Assembly: GCF_900108335.1 (NCBI RefSeq)
Contig: NZ_FNVT01000007.1
Location: forward strand, 62,001 to 126,000
Direction of reading: 5' to 3'
DNA from: Nonomuraea solani
GTDB lineage: Bacteria > Actinomycetota > Actinomycetes > Streptosporangiales > Streptosporangiaceae
DNA: 64,000 nucleotides
A model generated the notes under the pieces. It made no database searches, was not told where the DNA came from, and was given only the letters and a program-made list of their open reading frames with translations. The translations under genes were made by a program, and so were the position numbers. This document shows, piece by piece, positions 41,588 through 49,824 of this stretch (positions are counted from its first letter, which is position 1; each line of letters begins with the position of its first letter).

Positions 41588-41879
41588 GCCGCCCCCACCT
41601 CCCGTTCAGCACCTGGCTATCACACACCCTGCCTTGGACCGCCATCTGACTGGACACCGATTTCCGGAATGGGTCCGAAGGCGTCACCACCGCGCCGGGA
41701 CGGCGGGGTGTGGCGCGGCGGGGGCCGGCGCGTCTGGGACGGTGGCCGGCCGGGGCACGGTGGCCGGTCAAGGTGGCGCTCGTCACGGCGAGCAGCCCGT
41801 GAGCCTTCACGACCGGCCATGACGGACGGTCACCGGCGTCGGCGCGTGCGGGGACGGTGGCTTCGCCGTAAAGGCTCAT
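41577..41879 (-). CDS. Small basic ORF between ruvA and ruvB, coupled to ruvA
   Basis: Not recognised. A 100-residue frame whose ATG overlaps the ruvA stop (ATGA) and whose stop lies eleven bases inside ruvB. The product is basic and Arg/Pro/Ala-rich in the middle (RAPAGHRPRRAGPRRATPRRPG), with more ordinary ends (MSLYGEATVPARADAGDRPS; KSVSSQMAVQGRVCDSQ). In most actinomycetes ruvA and ruvB are nearly adjacent (recalled), so the 289-bp spacer is unusual. It may be a real small gene or a translated spacer. No homolog comes to mind. Confidence 0.4.
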   Translation of the reverse strand: MSLYGEATVPARADAGDRPSWPVVKAHGLLAVTSATLTGHRAPAGHRPRRAGPRRATPRRPGAVVTPSDPFRKSVSSQMAVQGRVCDSQVLNGRWGRRGV

Positions 41880-42496
41880 CGGATGCTCAGAGACTTGAGA
41901 GCCGCCTTGAGCAGGGCGGCGACCTGGGGCTGGCGGCCGGCGGCGAGGTCGGCGTCGGCGTCGGGCTCCACGGCGGCGATCGCCTCGTCGGCGTCCTTGC
42001 CGGAGTAGCCCAGCCCCACCAGCCCCGAATGGACCTGGTCGCGCCACGCCGCGACCCGCCGCTCCCCGTTGAGCGCCGCGTTGACCGCCTCCTCAGGCGT
42101 GCCCAGCCGGTCCTTGAGCTCCAGGACGATCCGCTGCGCCCCCTTCTGCCCGATCCCCGGCACCTGGGTGAGCGCCTTGAGGTCGGCACTTGCCACGGCG
42201 ACCCGCAGCGCGTTGGGCGGGTGGACGGCGAGCATCGCCAGCGCCAGCTTGGGCCCGACCCCGCTGGCCGTCTGCAGCAGCTCGAACACGGCCCGCTCGT
42301 CATCGCTGACGAAGCCGTAGAGGGTGAGCGACTCCTCGCGCACGACCAGCGACGTGGCCAGGCGCGTGTCCTCGCCGACCCGCAGCGTCGCGAGCGTGCC
42401 CGGCGTGCAGTGGGCGAGGATGCCGACCCCGCCGACCTCGATCACGGCCCCGTCGGGCGCGACCGCCGCCACCTTGCCCGCCACCGACGCGATCAC
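41876..42496 (-). CDS. ruvA: Holliday junction DNA helicase subunit RuvA
   Basis: Tetrameric junction-binding protein that guides RuvB. The 206-residue sequence has the OB fold start MIASVAGKVAAVAPDGAVIEVGGVG, the double helix-hairpin-helix (LLQTASGVGPKLALAMLA, LTQVPGIGQKGAQRIVLELKDR) and a C-terminal RuvB-contact helix (GLVGLGYSGKDADEAIAAV). A somewhat longer acidic linker (about 180-193) separates the parts. The GTG at 42496 opens directly at the OB fold. It lies 28 bp after ruvC and overlaps the next small ORF by four bases. Confidence 0.97.
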   Translation of the reverse strand: MIASVAGKVAAVAPDGAVIEVGGVGILAHCTPGTLATLRVGEDTRLATSLVVREESLTLYGFVSDDERAVFELLQTASGVGPKLALAMLAVHPPNALRVAVASADLKALTQVPGIGQKGAQRIVLELKDRLGTPEEAVNAALNGERRVAAWRDQVHSGLVGLGYSGKDADEAIAAVEPDADADLAAGRQPQVAALLKAALKSLSIR

Positions 42497-42524
42497 GGCC
42501 CCACCCCCGTCGCCTGAAGGTCTG

Positions 42525-43055
42525 TCACAGTCTGGGGTCCTTTCGGGTGGCCTTGGCCAGGGCCTCGGCCAGGCGGTGCTGGGCGCCGCCGCGCCAGGTG
42601 TGGCAGATGGCCAGGGCGAGGGCGTCGGCGGCGTCGGCGGGCTTGGGCATCTCGCTCAGCCGGAGCAGCCGGGTGACCATGGCGCCGATCTGCTTCTTGT
42701 CGGCCGTGCCGCTGCCGGTGATGGCCGCCTTGACCTCGGACGGCGTGTGCAGGGCCACCGGCAGGCCGCGCCGGGCCGCGCACAGCACCGCGATGCCCGC
42801 CGCCTGGGCGGTGCCCATCACGGTGCGGACGTTGTGCTGGCTGAAGACGCGCTCGACCGCGACCGCGTCGGGCCGCACGTCGTCGAGCCACTGCTCGATC
42901 CCCGCCTCGATGCCGACGAGCCGGGCGCCGAGCTCCTCGTCGGCCCCGGTGCGCACCACCCCGACGGCCACCAGCGTCAGCGGCGCGCCCGGACGCCCTT
43001 CGACAGCGCCCAGGCCGCACCGGGTCAGCCCCGGATCGACGCCCATCACCCGCAC
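42525..43055 (-). CDS. ruvC: Crossover junction endodeoxyribonuclease RuvC
   Basis: Cuts Holliday junctions after RuvAB migration. The 176-residue enzyme has the catalytic acids in MGVDPGLTRCG, VAVERVFSQHN and the C-terminal ADAADALALAICH. KAAITGSGTADKKQIGAMVTRLL is also typical. I chose GTG 43055 because GGGAGG lies seven bases upstream; an ATG two codons earlier is almost on top of that site. It is the first gene of ruvC-ruvA-ruvB. The upstream neighbour is a transferred-looking Eis/ABC pair rather than yebC. Confidence 0.95.
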   Translation of the reverse strand: MRVMGVDPGLTRCGLGAVEGRPGAPLTLVAVGVVRTGADEELGARLVGIEAGIEQWLDDVRPDAVAVERVFSQHNVRTVMGTAQAAGIAVLCAARRGLPVALHTPSEVKAAITGSGTADKKQIGAMVTRLLRLSEMPKPADAADALALAICHTWRGGAQHRLAEALAKATRKDPRL

Positions 43056-43211
43056 CGGCATGCCTCCCCGCGCCGCCGAACATCTGTTCGGCACGAGACT
43101 TTACCCCGGCTGAGGTGGCCGTGCATCGGAAAACGCCCTCCGGATCGGTGACCGTACCCTGGAAAGCGCCCATCGGACGCACGGCCGCGCCGTCCGCGGC
43201 CCGGATGCCGG

Positions 43212-44354
43212 TCAGAAGTAATCCAGCATGTACGGCTTCGCCGCGAAAGCCGTGTCCAGGGCCTCGTCGTAGCGCTCGTCCCCGGACATGAGCCCGGTGA
43301 GCCGGAGCGTCGCCGCCGGAATCCCGGCGTACAGGGCGGAGAAGCCGTTCACCGAGAGCGTGACCCCGGCCCCCTCCACGGGCGTGGCGGCGCCCGAGCC
43401 GCCTCCGAACTCCAGCCGCCACGTGCCCGAACCCTGGATCGGGTCCTCCACGGTCACGACCGCCTCGCACCCCACCTGCTCCGGATAGCCTCTGCGTTCC
43501 ACGGCGGCGGCCACGTCCAGCACCCTGAACATCCACCGCCGCTGCAGGACCTGCTCCGTCGACCGCTCGCGCAGCAGCCACAGCACCGGGTCGTCCGGCG
43601 CCACGGAGGCGATGACGTCGCGGGCGATCGAGGAGGCGCTGCCCACCATCGACCACAGCGCCCGCAGGCTCTCCCCGGAGGCGGCGACGACGTTCTCGAC
43701 CTCCATGTCCTCGCCCTTCCACCGGTAGATGACGTATCCGTCGTCGGCCAGGTAGAGGAAGTCGTCCGGGTTGCCGAGCCAGAGCCGCCAGGTCTGCTCG
43801 TCCCAGGAGACGGGGCCGCTGGAACGGGCCGCGCCGTGCACGCGGTGCAGCACCGACACGATCTCGGAGGCGTCGTCCGGGCCCATCCTGCGCAGCTTGA
43901 CCGGCCCTGACGACCGGATCCGGCGCAGCGCCTCGGCGGGGATGCGCACGTTGTACTGGGCGCCGGCGTGCTCGTAGCCGAGCCCGCGATAGATGGCGGT
44001 GGTGGCCGGATAGAGCGCGGAGATCGCGTCGCCGAGCGCCACGCCGCGCTCGATGACGGCCCGCATGATGCCGCTGCCGACGCCGCGCCCGCGGTCCTCC
44101 GGGCTGACGGTGACGCCCGCGATTCCGGCCATCGGCTGCGGCCTGCCGTGCCACCACTGCGTGAACCGGCGCAGCCGCGCCGCGGCGGCCAGCCTGCCGT
44201 CGTCGAACGCCCCCAGATACCGGCCCTCGCCGAGCACGGGGATCACCGCGGCGCGCCATCTCTCCACATCGGCCGCGGACAGCGGGCCGAAGGCGCGCTT
44301 GCGGAGGTCAAGGGTGGCGTCGAGGTCTTCAGGAGTCAGGTCGCGAATTTCCAC
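43212..44354 (-). CDS. Eis-like GNAT N-acetyltransferase
   Basis: Acetyl-CoA-dependent acetyltransferase of the Eis family (aminoglycoside and protein/peptide acetylation). The 380-residue chain has an N-terminal GNAT domain with acetyl-CoA loop GVTVSPEDRGRGVGSGIM, a second GNAT-like domain and an SCP2-like C-terminal domain ending MLDYF, where the terminal carboxylate is used in catalysis in this family. The Tyr in YPATTAIYRGLGYEHAG corresponds to the catalytic acid region. ATG at 44354. The neighbour upstream is an ABC permease; both interrupt the usual yebC-ruvC neighbourhood. The substrate is unknown, and resistance function is only a possibility. Confidence 0.92.
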   Translation of the reverse strand: MEIRDLTPEDLDATLDLRKRAFGPLSAADVERWRAAVIPVLGEGRYLGAFDDGRLAAAARLRRFTQWWHGRPQPMAGIAGVTVSPEDRGRGVGSGIMRAVIERGVALGDAISALYPATTAIYRGLGYEHAGAQYNVRIPAEALRRIRSSGPVKLRRMGPDDASEIVSVLHRVHGAARSSGPVSWDEQTWRLWLGNPDDFLYLADDGYVIYRWKGEDMEVENVVAASGESLRALWSMVGSASSIARDVIASVAPDDPVLWLLRERSTEQVLQRRWMFRVLDVAAAVERRGYPEQVGCEAVVTVEDPIQGSGTWRLEFGGGSGAATPVEGAGVTLSVNGFSALYAGIPAATLRLTGLMSGDERYDEALDTAFAAKPYMLDYF

Positions 44355-44383
44355 AAGGAGCCAATTTATTCAGCGTGCGCACG

Positions 44384-46177
44384 TCATCGCGAACCCTTTG
44401 TGGCGATGGCGAGCCGGTCGAGGTAGAACACCTGGGCCGCGACGAGAGCGGCCAGGGCGATGGCGACGACGACCACGGGCGTGGTGGCGCCGACGTCGAT
44501 CGCCTGGGAGCTGAAGCCGTTGAGCTGGGCGACCTGGGCCACGGGTGCGGTGTACAGGCCGGGCTTCTGTACGACGAGCATCGGCCACAGCAGGTCGTGG
44601 GCGTTCACCAGGGTGACGGCGCCGGCGAGGATGCCAGCCATGGGGAGGGACGGGACGAACACGCCGCCGAAGAAGTCACGGCCCGCGCGCTCGGCCAGGC
44701 CCTTGCAGAGCAGCGTGAGCACCAGCAGGGCGGGGACGCTGACCAGGAGGGGCGGGAAGAGGGCCAGGAAGGAGTCGATGAGGCCGAGGTTGCGGACGTT
44801 CTGCCAGTTCGCGTTGCCGAGCGGTCCCGCGCCGACGAACAGCCAGGGCGCGAACGCCAGCAGCAGCCACTCACTGCCGCGGCCGAGCGGGCGCAGACCG
44901 CCGATGCCGAGGGCCGCCAGGTACGCGACGCCGACCGAGACCAGCGCTCCGGCCAGGGCGGGCACCCAGGTGTTCATGTGCACGCGCAGGCTGCCGGCCG
45001 GGCTCCCGGGCGAGGCGAGCACCCCGTCGATCCACGGCCACGCGCACAGCAGCCCGGCCCCGGTGAAGACCACCAACGCCACCACGCCCACGACCACTCC
45101 GACAGGCCCGGCCGACCCCCTGCGGGCCGCGCCGGGCGAGCCGGAGGAGGAGACCGGTGCGGGCCCTTCGGCCGGCGCGCCCGGCGCGGCCCACGAGCCG
45201 GACGCGTCTTCGGCGGGGCGCGGGCCCGGGATGCCGGCCGCGGGCCAGGACCCGGCCGGCCCACTCGCGGTCGCGGAACCCTTAGGCCCCTCGAAGGGGG
45301 AAGGGCCGGCGCCATGCGGGCCCGTCTCGGTGCGGGAGGTCAGGGTGATGCGCAGGCGGGAGGCCGCCGCGATGACCGTGGCGATGATGCCCAGCGCGCC
45401 GAGGATCACCCCCGTGAGGACCGCGATGGACGCCCCAGGGCCCAACTGGGCCATTCTGAAGGCGTAGTCGTACTGCAGGCCCGCGAGCGTCTCTGTGGAC
45501 CGCTCAGGGCCGCCCCGGGTGAGCACCATGCCGACGGAGAACGACTGCAGCCCCACGGCGACCGTGGCGAGCACGACGAGGGCCCCGACGGCGAGCATGG
45601 CGGGCGCGACGGTGCCGCCGCGCAGGGCGGGCAGGAAGGCGATCACCGCCAGCGCGCACACCACCCCGAACGTGGCCGCCGCGACGATCAGCCGGAGCGT
45701 TCCAGGGGCGGTGGCGGGCTCGCGCAGCCCTTCGGCCAGGGAGGTGATCCCCGAGGCGTCGGACATCAGGCCCCGCATCCAGGCGGCCGCGACGCCCACC
45801 GGCGAGAACGTGACGATGGCCAGGGACAGGACGACGTATCCGGCCCGGCGCGGCCAGGTGCCCGCCCGGTCGAGCGCCAGGGCCAGCAGGGGGCCCGCGA
45901 TCACGGCCACCAGCAGCGGGATCAGGGTGAGGGAGAGGGTGAACCCCAGGGCCCGCCAGAACTCGTCCTCGCCGAACAGGTCGGTGTAGTTGTCCGCCCC
46001 CACGTATGCGCTCGCCCGCATGACGCCGCCGCTCTGGAAACTGAGCCAGATCGTCTGGACGGTCGGCAGCACCAGCGAGATCAGGGTGCCGAGCAGCGCG
46101 GGCACGGCCAGCAACCAGCCGAGCGCCCGCGAGAACGCCTGAGGCGGGGCAGGGAAAGCGGGGGTGGGGGAAGTCAC
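44384..46177 (-). CDS. Double-length ABC sugar-type permease (MalF-MalG-like fusion)
   Basis: A 597-residue integral membrane protein consisting of two permease halves. The N-terminal half (about 1-280) looks like MalF/UgpA-type permeases (LGWLLAVPALLGTLISLVLPTVQTIWLSFQ is the usual start). The C-terminal half (about 365-597) looks like MalG/UgpE-type (VNAHDLLWPMLVVQ, GAVTLVN). They are joined by a Pro/Gly/Ala/Ser-rich linker of about 85 residues (280-365). Neither a solute-binding protein nor an ATPase is adjacent, so it is an orphan. The EAA loops are weak and its transport function is unproven. Start GTG 46177. Confidence 0.78.
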   Translation of the reverse strand: MTSPTPAFPAPPQAFSRALGWLLAVPALLGTLISLVLPTVQTIWLSFQSGGVMRASAYVGADNYTDLFGEDEFWRALGFTLSLTLIPLLVAVIAGPLLALALDRAGTWPRRAGYVVLSLAIVTFSPVGVAAAWMRGLMSDASGITSLAEGLREPATAPGTLRLIVAAATFGVVCALAVIAFLPALRGGTVAPAMLAVGALVVLATVAVGLQSFSVGMVLTRGGPERSTETLAGLQYDYAFRMAQLGPGASIAVLTGVILGALGIIATVIAAASRLRITLTSRTETGPHGAGPSPFEGPKGSATASGPAGSWPAAGIPGPRPAEDASGSWAAPGAPAEGPAPVSSSGSPGAARRGSAGPVGVVVGVVALVVFTGAGLLCAWPWIDGVLASPGSPAGSLRVHMNTWVPALAGALVSVGVAYLAALGIGGLRPLGRGSEWLLLAFAPWLFVGAGPLGNANWQNVRNLGLIDSFLALFPPLLVSVPALLVLTLLCKGLAERAGRDFFGGVFVPSLPMAGILAGAVTLVNAHDLLWPMLVVQKPGLYTAPVAQVAQLNGFSSQAIDVGATTPVVVVAIALAALVAAQVFYLDRLAIATKGSR

Positions 46178-46349
46178 GTCGCCCGACCCTACGCTGCCCC
46201 GGCCCTCTCGCGCACGCTTAGAACAAGCCGGAAGGTCACGGAATGAACGCGAAAGTGTACGCGGAGCGAGCGCGGCCGTTTTCGTGCGCCGCGACCGCCG
46301 GGCCGCACGTCCAGGAGAACGCGGAGCCCGGCCGCGGCCGCAGCGGTGG

Positions 46350-47105
46350 CTATTCGGCGTCGAGGCCGGCCAGGACGTCGTCGCTGACGTCGAAGTTGGC
46401 GAAGACGTTCTGGACGTCGTCGCTGTCCTCCAGCGCGTCGATGAGCCGGAAGACCTTCTTGGCCCCGTCTTCGTCCAGCGGCACGCTCATCGTCGGCAGG
46501 AAGCTCGACTCGGCCGAGTCGTAGTCGATGCCCGACTCCTGCAGCGCCTTGCGCACCGGCACCAGGTCACCGGCCTCGGAGACGACCTCGAAGGAGTCGC
46601 CCAGGTCGTTGACCTCCTCGGCGCCCGCGTCGAGCACGGCCATCAGCACGGTGTCCTCGTCGAGCCCGTTCTTGGGCACGAGCACGACGCCCTTGCGGTT
46701 GAACATGTAGGACACGGACCCGGGGTCGGCCAGCGAGCCGCCGTTGCGGGTCAGCGCCACGCGCACCTCGGAGGCCGCGCGGTTGCGGTTGTCGGTGAGG
46801 CACTCGATGAGCACCGCGACGCCGCCGGGCGCGTAGCCCTCGTACATGATGGTCTGCCAGTCGGCGCCGCCCGCCTCCAGGCCGCCGCCGCGCTTGCGGG
46901 CCCGCTCGATGTTGTCGTTGGGCACCGAGTTCTTCTTCGCCTTGAAGATGGCGTCGAAGAGGGTGGGGTTGGCGTCCGGGTCAGGGCCACCGGTCCGGGC
47001 CGCCACTTCGATGTTCTTGATGAGCTTGGCGAACAGCTTGCCGCGCTTGGCGTCGAGCGCGGCCTTCTTGTGCTTCGTCGTCGCCCATTTGGAGTGGCCG
47101 GACAT
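46350..47105 (-). CDS. YebC/PmpR (TACO1-like) regulator
   Basis: A 251-residue member of the YebC family, described as a DNA-binding regulator and, more recently, as a ribosome-associated translation factor. It starts MSGHSKWATTKHKKAALDAKRGKLFAKL and has VPNDNIERARKRGGG, YEGYAPGGVAVLIECLTDNRNR, GGSLADPGSVSYMFNRKG and a C-terminal acidic FRLIDALEDSDDVQNV. It starts three bases after the pdxT stop and probably shares its transcript. Order pdxS-pdxT-yebC-ruvC is ancestral in actinomycetes (recalled); here two insertions interrupt it. Confidence 0.95.
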   Translation of the reverse strand: MSGHSKWATTKHKKAALDAKRGKLFAKLIKNIEVAARTGGPDPDANPTLFDAIFKAKKNSVPNDNIERARKRGGGLEAGGADWQTIMYEGYAPGGVAVLIECLTDNRNRAASEVRVALTRNGGSLADPGSVSYMFNRKGVVLVPKNGLDEDTVLMAVLDAGAEEVNDLGDSFEVVSEAGDLVPVRKALQESGIDYDSAESSFLPTMSVPLDEDGAKKVFRLIDALEDSDDVQNVFANFDVSDDVLAGLDAE

Positions 47106-47108
47106 TAC

Positions 47109-47687
47109 CTAGAGCTCCCTCACCATGTCTACGAAGTATCGGTGCACGCGTACGTCCCCGGTGAGCTCGGGATGGAACGACGTAGCGAGCAACGGCCCTT
47201 GACGGACCGCGACGATCCTATCCCCAGGCTCGCACCGGCCCAGCACGGTGACGTCCGCGCCGAGCGATTCGACCCAGGGCGCGCGGATGAAGACGGCGTG
47301 CACCCTCTCCCCCGCGAAGTCCAGGTCGGACTCGAAGGAGTCGACCTGCCGGCCGAACGCGTTGCGCCTGACCACCATGTCGATGCCGCCGATGGTCTGC
47401 TGGCCGGCGACGCCGTCCTCGATCCTGTCGGCCAGCATGATCATGCCGGCGCAGGAGCCGTAGGCGGGCAGGCCCTCCTTGATCCGCATGCGCAGCGGCT
47501 GGAGCATGTCGAAGGTCTCGGCGAGCTTCCACATCGTGGTCGACTCCCCGCCGGGGATGACCAGGCCGTCGATCGCGTCCAGCTCGGCGGGCCTGCGTAC
47601 GGCGACGGCCGAGGCTCCTGCCTCCTGAAGCATGCGCGCATGCTCGCGCACGTCTCCTTGGAGAGCGAGTACACCGATCGTGGGCAC
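47109..47687 (-). CDS. pdxT: Pyridoxal 5'-phosphate synthase glutaminase subunit PdxT
   Basis: Hydrolyses glutamine to supply ammonia to PdxS for PLP synthesis. The 192-residue enzyme has GVLALQGDVREHARML, the oxyanion region LVIPGGESTTMWKL, nucleophile Cys in YGSCAGMIMLA and the His/Glu pair in ATSFHPELTGD. GTG 47687 has GAAGGA six bases upstream and begins PTIGVLALQ. Its partner pdxS lies 4.7 kb upstream rather than next door. It is followed immediately by yebC. Confidence 0.96.
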   Translation of the reverse strand: MPTIGVLALQGDVREHARMLQEAGASAVAVRRPAELDAIDGLVIPGGESTTMWKLAETFDMLQPLRMRIKEGLPAYGSCAGMIMLADRIEDGVAGQQTIGGIDMVVRRNAFGRQVDSFESDLDFAGERVHAVFIRAPWVESLGADVTVLGRCEPGDRIVAVRQGPLLATSFHPELTGDVRVHRYFVDMVREL

Positions 47688-47750
47688 AGCCGATCCTTCC
47701 GTCCGGGTCAGGGTTCCGACCATTCAACACCAGGATGGCCTGGCATCTTC

Positions 47751-48596
47751 CTAGAAGGCCACCTTGATGTAGACGGGCTTGTGATCGGAAAGGGTGACGT
47801 CGCGTTCGACGTGACAGCGCCGCACGGTGCCCTTGGGGGCGAACAGGTAGTCGAGCTTCCTGCCCTCGCGGGTCCACCCTCCGGTACGCCGCGCGCCCCG
47901 CTGGCCGCACTCCTGGTACGCCCGGTAGAGCGGGGCCACCGCGCGGCGCCCGGCGGCGCTGCCGTAACCGCTGTCGGGCGGGGCGACGTTGAGGTCGCCA
48001 CCGACGATCGTCCGGTATCCGGGCCTGGCGGCCACCTCCAGCAGCCGCCGGAGCTGCCTGGTGCGGTAGGGAGCGCCCGGCCGGCGGTCGTCGTAGCCGT
48101 TGCCCGAGGACAGGTGGGTGCCGCAGGCGCGTACCTTCCTGGCGGGGATGGTGGCGCAGATGGCGGCGCGCCGGACGTACCAGGGCGGGGCGGGCAGCGG
48201 GTGCGTCTCGAACGTGGCCGTGTCGCCCATCACGGCCACCGCGATGCTCTGCGCGCCGCGCGGGCGGCCGAGGCGGTCGGGGTGGCAGGCGTACGGCTTT
48301 CCGCCGGCGCCGGTCAGGCCCCACGAGCCGACCGACCAGGGGCGGCCGGTGCGCCGTTCGAGCCACAGCTCCAGCGTGCCGGTCGCGCCCGTGCAGAACT
48401 CCTGCAGGAAGATCACGCCGGGCTTGATCGGCTGGTCGAGCGCGTACCGGCCGATGTTCTCGGCCAGTTCGAGCGGTGTCGCGCGGTAGAAGCGGCAGTC
48501 GGAGTTGGTGCCGGTGCAGACGTTCCACGTCATGACCGACAGCTCCGACGGCGCGACGAGAAGACTCGCCGCGAGCAGCAGCGCGTGTCCCACCAT
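47751..48596 (-). CDS. Secreted endonuclease/exonuclease/phosphatase-family protein
   Basis: A 281-residue EEP-fold phosphoesterase with an N-terminal signal peptide (MVGHALLLAASLLVAPS). Catalytic motifs: VMTWNVCTGTN (Asn), FLQEFC (Glu), HLSSGNGYDDR, TIVGGDLNVAPP (Asp/Asn) and a terminal LSDHKPVYIK (Asp-His). This family includes DNase I-like nucleases and phospholipases. Six Cys suggest extracellular disulfides. The ATG at 48596 lies inside a perfect 20-bp palindrome. It is downstream of the MFS exporter on the same strand. The exact substrate is unknown. Confidence 0.88.
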   Translation of the reverse strand: MVGHALLLAASLLVAPSELSVMTWNVCTGTNSDCRFYRATPLELAENIGRYALDQPIKPGVIFLQEFCTGATGTLELWLERRTGRPWSVGSWGLTGAGGKPYACHPDRLGRPRGAQSIAVAVMGDTATFETHPLPAPPWYVRRAAICATIPARKVRACGTHLSSGNGYDDRRPGAPYRTRQLRRLLEVAARPGYRTIVGGDLNVAPPDSGYGSAAGRRAVAPLYRAYQECGQRGARRTGGWTREGRKLDYLFAPKGTVRRCHVERDVTLSDHKPVYIKVAF

Positions 48597-48605
48597 GGTG
48601 GGACA
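48586..48605. promoter_or_regulatory. 20-bp perfect palindrome covering the endonuclease start codon
   Basis: TGTCCCACCATGGTGGGACA is fully self-complementary, with the ATG near its middle. In mRNA it could fold into a hairpin hiding the start codon; in DNA it could be an operator. It is placed between the MFS stop and the endonuclease gene. Confidence 0.6.
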
Positions 48606-48610
48606 TCCAA

Positions 48611-49810
48611 TCACAGGGGCACGGGCTCGGCGTCGCGCAACGTGTGGCCGGCGTCCACGCGGGACAGGGAGCGCAGGTGGTGGCGCCGGGTGTACAGGAT
48701 GGCCATGCCGATCAGGCAGCACACGGCCCCGAGCGCGTACGGCACCGCGACCCCGATCTCCTCACCCAGCTTGGTCGCGATGAACGGCGCCAGCGCCCCG
48801 CCCATCCAGCGCACGAAGTTGTAACCCGCCGAGGCCACGGGCCTGGGCGCGTCGGAGACCTCCATGGCCGCCTCGGTGAAGACGGTGTTGTTGAGCCCGA
48901 TGGGGATGCCCGACAGCACGGTGAACACGATGACACCCCCATGTCCTGACAGCGCGATGCCGATCTGGAGGACGGCGAGCAGGGCCAGGGACAGGTGCAG
49001 GACGTTCACCGAACCGAGCCTGCGCCGCAGCGGCGGCGCCCCGAAGACCGAGGCCAGCGCCACACAGACGCCCCAGCCGAAGAAGACCGAGCCGATGCCG
49101 TACGGGGACATGTGCAGGATGAACGGGGTGAAGGCCAGGATCGTGAAGAACGCGAAGTTGTAGAACAGCGCGGTGAAGGCGGTCGTGGACAGGCCGCCGT
49201 GGGCGAGTGCCCTGATGGGGGCGCTGAGGCGGGTCTTGACGGCCGGCTTGGGCGCGGTCCTGAGCAGGGTGGCGATCAGCACGAAGCCGGCCGCCATGAG
49301 CGTGGCGGTGCCGAAGAAGGGGGCCCGCCAGTTCCAGTCGCCGAGCAGCGCGCCGACGAGGGGTCCGGCGGAGATGCCCAGGCCGAGCGCGGCCTCGTAC
49401 AGGATGATCGCCGACTCCGCCCCGCCGCTGGCCGCCCCGACGATGACGGCCAGCGCGGTCGCCACGAACAGGGCGTTGCCGAGGCCCCAGCCGGCGCGGA
49501 AGCCGACGAGCTCGGCGACGCTGGAGGAGGTGCCGGCCAGCGCGGCGAACACCACCACCAGCGCCAGCCCGGCCAGCAGCGTGCGCTTGCCACCGATGCG
49601 GCTGGACACCCAGCCGGTGATCAGCATGGCCACCGCGGTCACCAGGAAGTAGCTGGTGAACAGCAGCGACACCTCGCTCGGGGTGGCGCGCAGCCCCTGG
49701 GCGATGGAGGGCAGGATGGGGTCGACCAGCCCGATGCCCATGAAGGCCACGACCGCGGCGAAGGCGGTGGCCCAGACGGACGTGGGCTGGCGGAGAACGC
49801 CGGTCGACAT
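48611..49810 (-). CDS. MFS drug-exporter-like transporter, linked to MarR
   Basis: A 399-residue, 12-helix major facilitator of the DHA1-type. GLVDPILPSIAQGL, the motif A region in GWVSSRIGGKRTLLAGLAL, the motif C-like LGLGISAGPLVGALLGDWNWR, and NTVFTEAAMEVSDAPRPVASAGYNFVRW fit antibiotic exporters. It starts 14 bp after the MarR gene on the same strand, so the regulator very likely controls it. ATG 49810 begins STGVLRQPTSVW. The exported compound cannot be inferred. It is part of the insertion between pdxS and pdxT. Confidence 0.92.
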   Translation of the reverse strand: MSTGVLRQPTSVWATAFAAVVAFMGIGLVDPILPSIAQGLRATPSEVSLLFTSYFLVTAVAMLITGWVSSRIGGKRTLLAGLALVVVFAALAGTSSSVAELVGFRAGWGLGNALFVATALAVIVGAASGGAESAIILYEAALGLGISAGPLVGALLGDWNWRAPFFGTATLMAAGFVLIATLLRTAPKPAVKTRLSAPIRALAHGGLSTTAFTALFYNFAFFTILAFTPFILHMSPYGIGSVFFGWGVCVALASVFGAPPLRRRLGSVNVLHLSLALLAVLQIGIALSGHGGVIVFTVLSGIPIGLNNTVFTEAAMEVSDAPRPVASAGYNFVRWMGGALAPFIATKLGEEIGVAVPYALGAVCCLIGMAILYTRRHHLRSLSRVDAGHTLRDAEPVPL

Positions 49811-49824
49811 GGATGCTCCTAACG

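Noticed and set aside
46164..48824. Long plus-strand frame across yebC, pdxT and the endonuclease
   Set aside because: Crosses three intact genes on the other strand and shows no protein-like pattern.
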